DNA of 64,000 nucleotides from Herpetosiphon llansteffanensis (GTDB lineage: Bacteria; Chloroflexota; Chloroflexia; Chloroflexales; Herpetosiphonaceae), in the NCBI RefSeq assembly GCF_003205875.1, contig NZ_PUBZ01000076.1:1-64000 (forward strand), written 5' to 3'. Positions 1 through 8,128 of this stretch are shown here, piece by piece. The number at the start of each line of letters is the position of its first letter. Positions within the stretch are counted from its first letter, which is position 1. Made by a program: the position numbers and the translations under genes. The notes under the pieces are model-generated. The model worked only from the letters and a program-made list of their open reading frames with translations. It had not been told where the DNA came from and ran no database searches.

Positions 1-19
1 AGATGGGTATAAGAGACAG
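1..19 (+). other. Probable sequencing adapter remnant (Nextera mosaic end)
   Basis: The first 19 bases, AGATGGGTATAAGAGACAG, match the 19-base Nextera Tn5 mosaic end at 18 positions; only base 6 differs (G instead of T). Its place at the very start of the window suggests an untrimmed contig end rather than genomic DNA. That the window starts at a contig end is inference. Confidence 0.85.
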
Positions 20-118
20 CCCCCAAACCCTTTTTCCTACCCACAAGGCGCGGGGGAACCCACGCCAACTAGCAACAAATTCGTAAACCATGGATTGCAA
101 GGCTAAAGGTTTGGGTTT

Positions 119-146
119 CATCCTTCATCCTTCATCCTTCATCCTT
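119..146 (+). repeat. Heptanucleotide tandem repeat (CATCCTT)x4
   Basis: Four perfect copies of CATCCTT lie just upstream of the gcvPA ribosome binding site. The same heptamer array recurs at 54123-54157, and degenerate forms occur near 3160-3180 and 23100-23135. It appears to be a microsatellite-like intergenic repeat of this genome. Confidence 0.9.
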
Positions 147-158
147 GTCAGAGGTTAT

Positions 159-1490
159 ATGAGTCACTACATTTCGATTACCGAGAGCGAACGCGCAGAG
201 ATGCTGAAGGCGATTGGCGTTGCCGATGTCGCTGATCTCTTTGTCGATGTTCCTGCTGATCTTCGGTTTCCAACGCTCGATCTGCCCGCCGCGCTTGCCG
301 AAGGTGAAATGGCCCGCGAATTACGCCGCTTGAGCAGCAAAAACAGCGATGTGCTGAACTACAGCTGTTTCTTGGGTGCGGGAGCCTACAACCACTTTAT
401 TCCTGCCGCAGTCGATTCGTTGTTGCGTCGCTCGGAGTTCTACACCGCCTACACGCCCTACCAGCCCGAAATTTCGCAAGGCACGCTGCAAGCGATTTTT
501 GAATATCAATCGCTGATGTGTGGCTTGTTGCAAATGGATGCCGCCAACGCTTCGCACTACGATGGAGCAACGGCCATGGCTGAAGGCGCAATTATGGCGA
601 TCAATGCAACTCGCAATCGACGCAAAATTGTGGTGGCTCCATCGGTGCATCCGCAATATCGCGGCGTGTTGCGCAGCTATACCCAAGGCTTGGGCGTAAC
701 GATCACTGGCGACGAAAATCCGGCTGCGAGCGTGGCTGATGCTGCGGCCTTGGTCGATAACGAAACTGCGGTGTTTATTGTGCAATCGCCTGATTTCTTG
801 GGCGTGCTACACGATTTGAAACCAGTCGCCGAGCAAATTCACGCTGCTGGCGCACTCTTGTTGATGGTTACCAACCCAATTGCTTTGGGCTTGTTCCAAA
901 CTCCAGGCATGGTTGGAGCAGACATCGCCGTGATGGAAGGCCAGCCTTTGGGCATTCCGCTCAGCTTTGGCGGGCCATACGTTGGCGTATTCAGCTGTAC
1001 CGAAAAGCTTTTGCGCCGTATGGCTGGGCGTTTGGTTGGCGTAACCACCGACCTCAATGGCCAATTGGGCTATGTGTTGACGCTGCAAACCCGCGAGCAA
1101 CATATTCGGCGCGAAAAAGCAACCTCGAATATTTGTACCAACCAAGGTTTGATGGCCTTGGCTGCGACTATTTACACCTCGTTGATGGGCAAAACAGGCT
1201 TGCGCAAAGTTGCTGAGCTGTGCTATCAACGCGCCCATTATGCTGCCAAAGCCATTGGTCAGCTTGATGGCTACGAAGTGCTTGAGCAAGGGCCTTTCTT
1301 CCACGAATTTGTGGTGCGTTGCCCTCGGCCTGTGGCGGAAATTACCCAAGCCTTACATGCTCAAGGCATTATCGGCGGCTACGATGTGAGCAAGGATTAT
1401 CCACACTTGGGTAATGCCATGCTGATCTGTGTCACCGAGCAAAATACGAAAAACGATATTGATCACCTCGTCGCAGTGTTGGGAGGCTAA
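159..1490 (+). CDS. gcvPA: Glycine dehydrogenase (decarboxylating) subunit 1
   Basis: N-terminal half of the two-subunit P-protein of the glycine cleavage system, which decarboxylates glycine with PLP and passes aminomethyl to the lipoyl H-protein in the cytoplasm. The 443-residue product is full length for GcvPA and has the PLP-transferase fold type I pattern, for example the segment with SQGTLQ and the FGGPYVG loop. An upstream in-frame ATG at 90 would add 23 residues encoded partly by the CATCCTT repeat. The ATG at 159, preceded by AGAGG, fits the family. The stop is 4 bases before gcvPB, so the two are co-transcribed. GcvT and GcvH are not in the window. Confidence 0.95.
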   Translation: MSHYISITESERAEMLKAIGVADVADLFVDVPADLRFPTLDLPAALAEGEMARELRRLSSKNSDVLNYSCFLGAGAYNHFIPAAVDSLLRRSEFYTAYTPYQPEISQGTLQAIFEYQSLMCGLLQMDAANASHYDGATAMAEGAIMAINATRNRRKIVVAPSVHPQYRGVLRSYTQGLGVTITGDENPAASVADAAALVDNETAVFIVQSPDFLGVLHDLKPVAEQIHAAGALLLMVTNPIALGLFQTPGMVGADIAVMEGQPLGIPLSFGGPYVGVFSCTEKLLRRMAGRLVGVTTDLNGQLGYVLTLQTREQHIRREKATSNICTNQGLMALAATIYTSLMGKTGLRKVAELCYQRAHYAAKAIGQLDGYEVLEQGPFFHEFVVRCPRPVAEITQALHAQGIIGGYDVSKDYPHLGNAMLICVTEQNTKNDIDHLVAVLGG

Positions 1491-1494
1491 GCCA

Positions 1495-2964
1495 ATGCAT
1501 ACCTACGAACCACCAATTTTTGAATTGAGCAGCCCCGGCAAGATTGGCGCAGCCCTGCCCGACGCTGGCGTGCCCGAAACCGAGTTGCCAGCCCATTTGC
1601 TGCGCGACGACGATTTAGCAGGCTTGCCAGAAATTAGCGAAACCGAGGTGGTGCGCCACTTCACCCGTATCTCACAGCGCAACTTCTGCATCGACACCGG
1701 CATGTATCCGCTTGGCTCGTGTACGATGAAGTACAATCCCAAAATTCACGAAGATGCTGCCCGCTTGCCCGGCTTTGCCTTCATTCACCCCTTGCAAGCA
1801 GAAGAAACCGTGCAAGGTGCCTTGCAGTTGACCTATGAATTGCAAGATATTTTGGCCGAAATTTCGGGCTTTGATCAAGTTTGTTTGCAGCCAGCAGCTG
1901 GCGCGCAAGGCGAATTTGCGGGCATTTTGGTGTTCCGCGCCTACCACCTTGATCGTGGCGACGATCAGCGCGATGAAGTGCTGTGCCCCAACTCGGCCCA
2001 CGGCACGAATCCAGCAACTGCCGCAATGGTCGGCTTCAAAGTGGTCGAAATTGCTACCGACAGCCGTGGCAATGTTGATTTGGCTGATCTGCGGGCCAAA
2101 GTTGGGCCACGCACCGCTGGCTTGATGCTGACCAACCCAAATACCTTGGGCTTGTTTGATGAACATGTGCACGAAGTTGCCAAAATTGTGCATGAAGCTG
2201 GCGGCTTGATGTATGGCGATGGCGCGAATTTCAACGCCATTTTGGGCATCGTCAAGCCAGGCGATGTTGGCTTCGACTTTATGCACTACAACTTGCACAA
2301 AACCTTTACTACGCCCCACGGCGGCGGTGGCCCTGGCTGTGGGGCAGTTGGTTGTAAAGATTTCTTGGCCGATTATCTGCCCGGCCCAATCGTGGCGCTC
2401 AAAGATGGCCAATACACCCGCCACACGCCAGCCAAGAGCATTGGCCGTCTGAAAGCCTTCAAAGGCAACTTCGGCATGTTCGTGCGCGCTTACACCTACA
2501 TTCGCATGCTCAGCGCCGCTGGCTTGCGCTCGGTCAGCGAGCACGCCGTGTTGAACGCCAACTATCTGCGCGTCAAGTTGGATAAAATTTATCCTGTGGC
2601 CTACGATCGCACCTGTATGCACGAAGTTGTGTTGCAAGGCAAAATCAAAGGTGCGCCAAGCGTGCATACCTTGGATATTGCCAAGCGCTTGATCGACTTT
2701 GGTTTCCACCCACCAACAGTCTATTTCCCCATCAGCGTGGCCGAATCGATTATGATCGAGCCAACCGAAACCGAATCAAAGCGCAACTTGGATGCCTTTA
2801 TTGATGCGATGAAGCAAATTGCACTTGAAGCTGTCGAAAGCCCTGAGCTCTTGCATGCAGCGCCAACCACCGCGCCAGTGCGCCGGCTCGATGAAGCAAC
2901 CGCTGCCCGCCGCCCAATTCTGAAATACGATCAAGCGGCAATCGCAGCCTTGCTCAGCAAATAA
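1495..2964 (+). CDS. gcvPB: Glycine dehydrogenase (decarboxylating) subunit 2
   Basis: C-terminal half of the split P-protein, partner of the preceding gene. The 489-residue product carries the PLP-lysine motif [18 protein letters not shown] (Schiff-base lysine within LHKT) and the early CTMKYNPK segment typical of GcvPB. GGGAGG at 1481-1486, inside the end of gcvPA, provides the ribosome binding site for ATG 1495. An in-frame start at 1429 would overlap gcvPA by 62 bases and is unlikely. The split form is usual in Chloroflexota, Firmicutes and archaea, whereas enterobacteria have one fused chain. Confidence 0.96.
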   Translation: MHTYEPPIFELSSPGKIGAALPDAGVPETELPAHLLRDDDLAGLPEISETEVVRHFTRISQRNFCIDTGMYPLGSCTMKYNPKIHEDAARLPGFAFIHPLQAEETVQGALQLTYELQDILAEISGFDQVCLQPAAGAQGEFAGILVFRAYHLDRGDDQRDEVLCPNSAHGTNPATAAMVGFKVVEIATDSRGNVDLADLRAKVGPRTAGLMLTNPNTLGLFDEHVHEVAKIVHEAGGLMYGDGANFNAILGIVKPGDVGFDFMHYNLHKTFTTPHGGGGPGCGAVGCKDFLADYLPGPIVALKDGQYTRHTPAKSIGRLKAFKGNFGMFVRAYTYIRMLSAAGLRSVSEHAVLNANYLRVKLDKIYPVAYDRTCMHEVVLQGKIKGAPSVHTLDIAKRLIDFGFHPPTVYFPISVAESIMIEPTETESKRNLDAFIDAMKQIALEAVESPELLHAAPTTAPVRRLDEATAARRPILKYDQAAIAALLSK

Positions 2965-2983
2965 CCCTCGCAGTTTGGCTCTA

Positions 2984-3027
2984 GGCTATCGGAATTGTTT
3001 GATTTTCTCCAAATCGTTCCGATAGCC
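2984..3027. repeat. Palindromic intergenic repeat, copy A
   Basis: GGCTATCGGAA at 2984-2994 pairs perfectly with TTCCGATAGCC at 3017-3027 around a 22-base AT-rich loop. It lies 20 bases after gcvPB and may act as its terminator, though no T-run follows. A related palindrome with a similar loop is at 22972-23015, so this is a dispersed element, not a one-off hairpin. Confidence 0.75.
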
Positions 3028-3039
3028 CAACGCCGCAGG

Positions 3040-3260
3040 CCAGAAACCGCGAAGAACACGAAGATCGCGAAGAAGGTTTTTTAGCCACAGATTCCACAGA
3101 TTATTTTGATGATGTTCTACTGGCCCATAGCCTAGAGCCAAAAGCCCATAGCCTTCATTCCTCATCCTTCATCATTCCTCCTTTTCTTTAGCCACAGATT
3201 CCACAGATTGTTTCGATTATTGTTCTACTGGCCCATAGCCTGATCCCCAGCCCCTGATCC
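3040..3260. repeat. Intergenic patchwork of short dispersed repeats
   Basis: Non-coding. It holds a 'CGCGAAGAACACGAAGATCGCGAAG' type purine-rich tract, split here for description, near 3048-3074, two copies of GCCACAGATTCCACAGATT (near 3085 and 3191), each followed by a similar 'GTTCTACTGGCCCATAGCC' segment, and CATCCTT-like heptamers. The same motifs recur together at 53950-54157. No gene is visible. Confidence 0.8.
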
Positions 3261-3451
3261 TTACAAGGGTAGGTTTTTAATAAATGGTGGTGTGTGGATC
3301 ATGCCCTCACCCCCCAGCCCCCGCTCCCACGAAAACGCGAGCGAGGGGGAGCACCCGTTTTCACCACAAATTATGCAAAACCCCCGCCATTAAAGCCCCT
3401 CTCCCGTGGCGCGGGAGAGGGGTGAGGAGATCTTAAAACCTACCCTTGTAA
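3261..3451. mobile_element. MITE-like element with 19-20 bp terminal inverted repeats
   Basis: The left end TTACAAGGGTAGGTTTTTAA (3261-3280) and the right end TTAAAACCTACCCTTGTAA (3433-3451) are inverted repeats differing by one base of a T-run. The interior holds two inverted C-rich/G-rich tracts and no coding region. The flanks carry a direct repeat GCCCCTGATCC (about 3250-3260 and 3454-3464). Length is 191 bp. It fits a non-autonomous transposable element. The matching transposase was not seen. One end (CCTACCCTTGTAA) recurs near 20209-20222. Confidence 0.75.
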
Positions 3452-3501
3452 AAGCCCCTGATCCCCAATCCCCATGTTCTCTGTTCTATGCTCTCAGTTT
3501 T

Positions 3502-4647
3502 TTATGCCACCTCGCTAAACATGGCGATCAATTGCTCAATCGAATTGTCGCTATGCAGCATTTCGGTCGAGGCGAGGGTCAATTGGGTTACTTCCGCAGC
3601 TCGCTTGAGCATCGTTTGTTCAAAGGCAGCAATTGCCACATGGATTGAGGAAAATTTTGCGCTGGTTAGGAATTTGGCTAGTTCAAGCGCATCTTGCAAG
3701 GCCATATTGACCCCTTCGCCAGCATAGGGCGGCATCACATGAGCTGCATCACCAATGATCGTCAGGTTTGGCTGGGCTTCCCAAGCTTGATCAAGCGGGT
3801 AATAGTATTGAGGTCGCGGCACAAACGTCATTTCATCACCAGCAAAGAGCGCTTGCCACGCAGCATCCCATTCAGCAAAGGCTTGTTTGAACCATGCCAA
3901 GACCGAGTTTTTATTGTTAAAATCGATTCCGCAGCTCTGAACCCATGCTTCGGACACCTTGCAGCCGGTATAGAAGGCTAAACTGCCATCACCTTTGGCG
4001 CTAAGAATTAACGATTGTTGCTTGCCAAGCGCAAACACTTTGCCCCCGTCAACCAGTTGATATAACACAGGCGCGTGCTTCGCCGCAGCATACAGATTGC
4101 CCTCAACAATCGTGATGCCTGAATAGCAAGGTGCAATCGGGCTAAGGTATGGGCGAATCTGCGAACGAGCGCCATCAGCGCCAATTACCACGTCGACTTG
4201 AGCCGTAGTGCCGTTTTTGAATCGAAGCAACCACCCATCACCAGCGTGTTCCATCGATGCAAACTGGCAATCCCAAACTACGGTATCGGGAGCAAGTGAA
4301 TCAAGCAAGATTGTGCGTAGCGGCCCGCGATCAATCTCTGGACGCGATTCATGCTCATGCTCATTATCCCAGTCGTAGCTGATCGCTAGCTGTGGATCAA
4401 CGATGCGTAATTTGCCTGCTTCTGGCCGATGGTGAGCATAAAAAGCCTCAATCAAGCCAGCTTGGCGTAAGGCCGCCAACCCAGATTCTTCGTGCAAGTC
4501 GAGCGTTGCGCCTTGAACCCGACTCGCGCGGCTGGCATCACGTTCGTATACTTGAACCTTTACTCCTTGTAATTGTAATAAACGGGCTAAAGTTAAGCCG
4601 CCCGGGCCGCCACCAACAATTGCTACCGTTTTTTCAGCAAGCAGCAT
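3502..4647 (-). CDS. Tet(X)-like FAD-dependent monooxygenase
   Basis: Group A flavoprotein hydroxylase, 381 residues. Seen: FAD-binding GGGPGG at residues 12-17 with E35 at the end of strand 2; the PEIDR-x-x-LR segment (R107, R111) matching the Tet(X) FAD arginine; GDAAHVMPP at 299-307; and LDLHEESG and DFNNKNSV segments that resemble Tet(X) closely along the whole length. Residues I recall as tetracycline contacts in Tet(X) (His234, Arg213) appear replaced (SLAFYTG, KVFAL), so tetracycline may not be the substrate. ATG 4647 follows AAGGAG; the in-frame TTG at 4677 is less likely. It is divergent from a TetR-like gene with tetO-like palindromes between, so it is probably repressed by that protein. 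Confidence 0.85.
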   Translation of the reverse strand: MLLAEKTVAIVGGGPGGLTLARLLQLQGVKVQVYERDASRASRVQGATLDLHEESGLAALRQAGLIEAFYAHHRPEAGKLRIVDPQLAISYDWDNEHEHESRPEIDRGPLRTILLDSLAPDTVVWDCQFASMEHAGDGWLLRFKNGTTAQVDVVIGADGARSQIRPYLSPIAPCYSGITIVEGNLYAAAKHAPVLYQLVDGGKVFALGKQQSLILSAKGDGSLAFYTGCKVSEAWVQSCGIDFNNKNSVLAWFKQAFAEWDAAWQALFAGDEMTFVPRPQYYYPLDQAWEAQPNLTIIGDAAHVMPPYAGEGVNMALQDALELAKFLTSAKFSSIHVAIAAFEQTMLKRAAEVTQLTLASTEMLHSDNSIEQLIAMFSEVA

Positions 4648-4761
4648 ATCAACTCCTTGAGCAATCAAAGCATTCAATTCAGTACCAAACCAAGCAGGCT
4701 TGGTTTACAATAAGGCCGAGTCATCAAGCGTTGATAGTGCACTCGTCAATACAAAATACTC

Positions 4762-4794
4762 AACCTAACAGTGTTAGTCTAACACTGTTAGGTT
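4762..4794. promoter_or_regulatory. Double TetR-type operator (33-bp perfect palindrome)
   Basis: AACCTAACAGTGTTAG (4762-4777) and CTAACACTGTTAGGTT (4779-4794) are perfect inverted repeats around one base. Each half contains its own palindrome CTAACA-n-TGTTAG (4765-4777 and 4779-4791), giving two abutting 13-bp operators. Classical tetO has the core CTATCA-n-TGATAG, differing by one base pair per half-site. The site lies between the divergent Tet(X)-like and TetR-like genes. TTGACG on the minus strand at 4749-4744 could be a -35 box for the monooxygenase. Confidence 0.85.
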
Positions 4795-4837
4795 ACTTGT
4801 TAAAAGCTTGTTTGTCAAGAGGTTAATCACGATTGTT

Positions 4838-5470
4838 ATGCCAATTTCAAAAAGCCAAATTGTTGCTATTGCGCTCGAAATGCTTAATCAGGATGGTTTA
4901 GAAGGGGTTACGTTGCGGCGACTTGCGACGCAATTGAATGTAAAGGCTGCCTCGCTTTACCACCATATTCCGAGTAAAGAACATTTGCTCGATGCAATGG
5001 CGGGCCAGATTTTAGCCCAAGGCTTTGCTGGTTGGGATTTTACGAATGATCAGCGTGACTGGGCGGAGTGGCTCAATCTGCTGGCGCAGCAATTACGTCG
5101 TAGCTTGTTAGCCTATCGCGAAGGCGCGCGGGTGGTTGCTGGTGCGCACCCCAACGCTGCTGCTACCTTGATGCTGCTGTGGGATTTGACGGTGCGGGTT
5201 TTAGTCAATGCTGGATTTGCGTTAAACCAAACGATCGATATTACCTTGACCCTGATTAACTTCACCTTTGGCTGGGTGATTGAAGAACAAACCTCGCCGC
5301 CAACCGCCCAGAATCCGCATGCACCTGTCAGCGAACTATCGGCGCTGGCCCACCATTCGTCACTCTTTGCCCAAGCGTTCAGCGAGTGGTTGACGCGTGA
5401 TACTGATAGCCATTTTTCTGCCGGAGTGCGCATGATCATCAATGGCGTTAGCATAGAAAAACCAGTCTAG
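4838..5470 (+). CDS. TetR-type repressor with tetracycline-repressor-like C-terminal domain
   Basis: 210-residue dimeric repressor of the TetR family. Unlike most family members it also resembles TetR itself in the ligand domain: REGARVVAGAHP matches TetR RDGAKVHLGTRP, and FGWVIEEQ matches FTLGCVLEDQ. The helix-turn-helix is at residues 22-45 (VTLRRLATQLNV, SLYHH). Aligned with TetR(B), Arg28 and Tyr42 are kept, Gln38 and Pro39 are Ala, and the drug/Mg contacts His64, Asn82 and His100 are replaced, while the Glu147 region is kept. This argues for an altered operator and an altered inducer. ATG 4838 matches the TetR N-terminus; TTG 4808 is an alternative. It probably represses itself and the divergent monooxygenase gene. 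Confidence 0.87.
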   Translation: MPISKSQIVAIALEMLNQDGLEGVTLRRLATQLNVKAASLYHHIPSKEHLLDAMAGQILAQGFAGWDFTNDQRDWAEWLNLLAQQLRRSLLAYREGARVVAGAHPNAAATLMLLWDLTVRVLVNAGFALNQTIDITLTLINFTFGWVIEEQTSPPTAQNPHAPVSELSALAHHSSLFAQAFSEWLTRDTDSHFSAGVRMIINGVSIEKPV

Positions 5471-5504
5471 CTAATTAATTCACGAAGGTTGGCTATGCTC
5501 TATG

Positions 5505-5700
5505 TGTACTGGTACATCACGTTAACCACCGCCTGATCCCCTCACCCCAACCCCGCTCCCGTGGCGCGGGCGAGGGGCTTGAATCCCGTGGTTCTCCCCC
5601 AATTCCTTGATAGAAAAGAGGCTGCCCCCTCGCCCGCGTTCAGTGGGCGAGGGGGGTGGGGGGTGAGGGACCATGATTGCCAATCCAATGAACCAGTACA
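5505..5700. mobile_element. MITE-like repeat with TGTACTGGT ends
   Basis: Bounded by TGTACTGGT (5505-5513) and its complement ACCAGTACA (5692-5700). The interior is non-coding with opposed C-rich and G-rich tracts (CCCTCACCCCAACCCC ... GGGGGGTGAGGG). A second copy of the same family, with the same left end and the same GGGACCATG-TTGCCAATCCAATGAACCA right segment, is at 12777-13088. It lies just after the TetR-like gene. Confidence 0.7.
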
Positions 5701-5738
5701 TCTATGTTCTATGTTCTTTGCTCTATGTTCTATATTCT

Positions 5739-5767
5739 TTGCACTGCAAGCGGGGCGCGGCTATAAT
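5739..5767 (+). promoter_or_regulatory. Sigma70-type promoter of purH
   Basis: TTGCAC at 5739-5744 and a perfect TATAAT at 5762-5767 are separated by 17 bases. Transcription would start near 5774, exactly at the 5' edge of the ZTP aptamer that follows, which supports both calls. Confidence 0.8.
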
Positions 5768-5773
5768 GGCGCA

Positions 5774-5852
5774 TGAATCGGTGACTGGCGACACACAAAC
5801 GTGGGCAACCACGGGGGAGCCGATTTGCGCAGATGCCGCTCGCCTGGGCAAA
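5774..5852 (+). ncRNA. ZTP (pfl) riboswitch
   Basis: The RNA shows the conserved pfl elements in order: P1 strand AATCGG (5776-5781), the core GTGACTGGCG (5781-5790), a GTGG-GCAA-CCAC hairpin (5801-5812), GGGGGAGC followed by the closing P1 strand CCGATT (5820-5825), then the hallmark CCGCTCGCCTGGGCA (5836-5850) that forms the pseudoknot. ZTP/ZMP accumulates when 10-formyl-THF is short, and the riboswitch normally turns on folate and purine genes. Here it precedes purH, whose first activity consumes ZMP (AICAR) and formyl-THF. GGGC at 5846-5849 can pair with GCCC at 5862-5865, a candidate switching stem. Confidence 0.92.
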
Positions 5853-5894
5853 GGGTTTTTCGCCCTATGTACACCGCGAATGGAGCTTTGGTTC

Positions 5895-7415
5895 ATGCGA
5901 GCTATTGTCAGTGTTTCAGATAAGTCGGGGTTGGCGGATTTTGCTCAGGGCTTGAGCGATTTGGGCATCGAATTATTTTCAACTGGCGGCACCAAATCGG
6001 CCTTGGTAGGTGCTGGCGTGCCAGTGCGCAGCGTCAGCGATTTGACGGGCTTTCCCGAAATTTTGGAAGGTCGGGTCAAAACCTTGCATCCTGGCGTACA
6101 CGCCGGGATTTTGGCGCGCCGCGATAAACCTGCCCACGTTGCACAATTGAGTGAGCACCATATCGGCGTAATCGATTTGGTCGTGGTCAATCTCTATCCG
6201 TTTGCCCAAACGATTGCCAAACCTGACGTTACGTTGGAAGAAGCGGTCGAGCAGATTGATATTGGTGGCCCAACCATGGTGCGGGCCTCGGCCAAAAATC
6301 ATGCCCATGTGCTGATCGTGATCGATCCTGCTGATTATCCACGCGTCTTGGAGGCGTTGCGCAACCAGCAAATTACCCCCGAACTGCGTCGTCAACTGGC
6401 TGCCAAGGCTTTTGCCCACACCGCCGCCTACGATAGCGCAATCGCTGCGTACCTGACCGATGAAACCTTTCCGCAGCAATTGCCCTTGGCGTGGGAATTG
6501 GCTCAATCACTGCGCTATGGCGAGAATCCACATCAAGCAGCGGCTTTTTATCGTGCTCCCAATGCTGCCGCCAACACCTTGGCCCAAGCGGTGCAACATC
6601 AAGGCAAAGAGCTTTCCTACAACAATTTGCTCGATGCCGATGCAACGTTGCAAGTGATTCAAAACTTCGATCAGCCAACCGTGGCGATTATCAAGCACAC
6701 CAATCCATGCGGGCTGGCTTCGGCAGAGGATTTAGTGGCAGCGCACAAAGCGGCGCGGGCAGGCGATCCGCTTTCGGCTTTTGGCGGGATTGTTGGGGTC
6801 AATCGTCCGGTTGATCAGGCTTTGGCCAATGTGCTGAAAAAATATTTTTACGAAGTGATTATTGCGCCAGCCTTTAGCCCTGAAGCCTTGGCAATTCTGG
6901 CCGAAAAGCCCAATTTGCGCTTGTTGAGCGTCGATACCAGCCGCTCGGCCAGCAACGATTGGGAATATCGGAGCATTGGCGGCGGTATTTTGGCCCAGCA
7001 TGTCGATCGCGTTGGCAATGATCATTTGGAAGCATGGCAGGTTGTAACCAAAACTGTGCCAAGCGACGAACAACTGGCAGCCTTGCAATTTGCTTGGAAG
7101 GCTTGTGCCAGCGTGAAATCGAATGCAATTGTGCTTGTGCAAGGCGAGGAATTGGTTGGCATGGGCGCTGGTCAGCCGTCGCGGGTCGATTCGGTGTTGA
7201 CCGCAATTCGCAAAGCTGGCGAGCGGGCCAAGGGTAGCGTGCTTGCTTCCGATGCCTTCTTTCCCAAAGCCGATGGCATTCAGGCGGCGATTGAGGCTGG
7301 CGTGAGCGCGATTGTGCAGCCTGGCGGCTCGCAAGGTGATGATGAAGTAATTGCTGCTGCCAACGCCGCAGGCATTACGATGATCTTCACCGCAACGCGC
7401 CACTTCAAGCACTAA
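5895..7415 (+). CDS. purH: Bifunctional AICAR transformylase/IMP cyclohydrolase
   Basis: Last two steps of de novo IMP synthesis: formylation of AICAR with 10-formyl-THF, then ring closure. The 506-residue product has the N-terminal MGS-like cyclohydrolase domain (about 1-195; FSTGGT, LEGRVKTLHP) and the C-terminal AICARFT domain with the catalytic KHTNPCG motif and the late YRSIGGG and PGGSQGD segments. Upstream in-frame starts from 5673 would translate the riboswitch and are rejected. ATG 5895, with GGAG at 5882-5885, gives the normal N-terminus MRAIVSVSDKSG. It is regulated by the ZTP riboswitch just upstream. Confidence 0.96.
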   Translation: MRAIVSVSDKSGLADFAQGLSDLGIELFSTGGTKSALVGAGVPVRSVSDLTGFPEILEGRVKTLHPGVHAGILARRDKPAHVAQLSEHHIGVIDLVVVNLYPFAQTIAKPDVTLEEAVEQIDIGGPTMVRASAKNHAHVLIVIDPADYPRVLEALRNQQITPELRRQLAAKAFAHTAAYDSAIAAYLTDETFPQQLPLAWELAQSLRYGENPHQAAAFYRAPNAAANTLAQAVQHQGKELSYNNLLDADATLQVIQNFDQPTVAIIKHTNPCGLASAEDLVAAHKAARAGDPLSAFGGIVGVNRPVDQALANVLKKYFYEVIIAPAFSPEALAILAEKPNLRLLSVDTSRSASNDWEYRSIGGGILAQHVDRVGNDHLEAWQVVTKTVPSDEQLAALQFAWKACASVKSNAIVLVQGEELVGMGAGQPSRVDSVLTAIRKAGERAKGSVLASDAFFPKADGIQAAIEAGVSAIVQPGGSQGDDEVIAAANAAGITMIFTATRHFKH

Positions 7416-7427
7416 AATCAACGACGA

Positions 7428-7468
7428 GCCAGCGCTGGTCGGTTTGCGGCCTCGCTGGCCTCTTTTTA
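7428..7468 (+). terminator. Rho-independent terminator of purH
   Basis: GCCAGCG and CGCTGGC pair around a GC-rich loop, followed by CTCTTTTT. It separates purH from hisIE, so hisIE probably has its own promoter or depends on read-through. Confidence 0.75.
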
Positions 7469-7487
7469 GCTGAAAGAAAGTGATGTT

Positions 7488-8126
7488 ATGGTCGAACTAA
7501 CCTACGATAGCCAAGGCCTGATTCCGGCGGTGGTGCAGCACGCCCGCAGCGGCGAGGTCTTGATGGTTGGCTATATGAACGCCGAAGCGCTGGCCAAAAC
7601 CCAAACCAGCGGCTTGGTGACCTTTTGGAGCCGTTCGCGTCAAGAATTATGGACTAAGGGCGAAACCAGCGGCAATGTGTTGAAATTTATCGCGGCCCGT
7701 ACCGATTGCGATAACGATGCCTTGTTGATTTTGGCTGAGCCAAGCGGCCCAACCTGCCATACTGGCGAACGCTCGTGCTTCCATACCACGCTTGATGGCA
7801 CCAAACGCGAAGGTAGCGCTGTGCCGTTGGCCTTCGTCAGCCAATTATTTGAATTTTTGCGCGAGCGTGAGCAAACCCGCCCAATTGGCTCATACACCAC
7901 CTATTTGCTGGAAAAAGGCGTTGATAAAATTGGCAAGAAAATCGGCGAGGAATCAGCCGAGGTGATTATCGCGGCCAAAAATGGCAATGCAGATGAACTA
8001 CGCAACGAAGCGAGCGATTTGATCTATCACTTGTTTGTGCTGTTGCTCAATCAAGGTGTTTCGCCAGAAGATGTGTGGTTTACCTTGCGCGAACGTCATG
8101 GCCGCCAACGTGAGGAAAAACACTAA
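7488..8126 (+). CDS. hisIE: Bifunctional phosphoribosyl-AMP cyclohydrolase/phosphoribosyl-ATP pyrophosphatase
   Basis: Steps 2 and 3 of histidine biosynthesis in one 212-residue chain. The HisI domain (1-105) shows the Mg/Zn motif TDCDND (residues 72-77) and the zinc cysteines in GPTCHTGERSC (C90, C97). The HisE domain (about 115-205) has EKGVDKIGKKIGEESAEV with the acidic helix of the all-alpha NTP pyrophosphatases. Fusion of HisI and HisE is common in bacteria. The stop lies 2 bases before the next gene, so it is translationally close to the glycosyltransferase. The other his genes are not here. Confidence 0.95.
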   Translation: MVELTYDSQGLIPAVVQHARSGEVLMVGYMNAEALAKTQTSGLVTFWSRSRQELWTKGETSGNVLKFIAARTDCDNDALLILAEPSGPTCHTGERSCFHTTLDGTKREGSAVPLAFVSQLFEFLREREQTRPIGSYTTYLLEKGVDKIGKKIGEESAEVIIAAKNGNADELRNEASDLIYHLFVLLLNQGVSPEDVWFTLRERHGRQREEKH

Positions 8127-8128
8127 CT

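Noticed and set aside
90-158. Upstream in-frame extension of gcvPA
   Set aside because: It translates the CATCCTT repeat and gives an N-terminus unlike GcvPA. The ATG at 159 has its own ribosome binding site.
1672-2709. 345-codon open frame opposite gcvPB
   Set aside because: It is an antisense shadow of a conserved gene; no homologous motif or ribosome binding site.
3261-3451. CRISPR-like or REP interpretation of the G/C repeat
   Set aside because: No regular spacer pattern; terminal inverted repeats fit a MITE better.
3261-5700. Composite transposon carrying the Tet-like pair
   Set aside because: The flanking elements have different terminal repeats and no transposase, so mobility was not claimed as a feature.
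5673-5894. Long in-frame N-terminal extension of purH
   Set aside because: It would translate part of a MITE-like repeat, the promoter and the ZTP riboswitch. The normal N-terminus begins at 5895.
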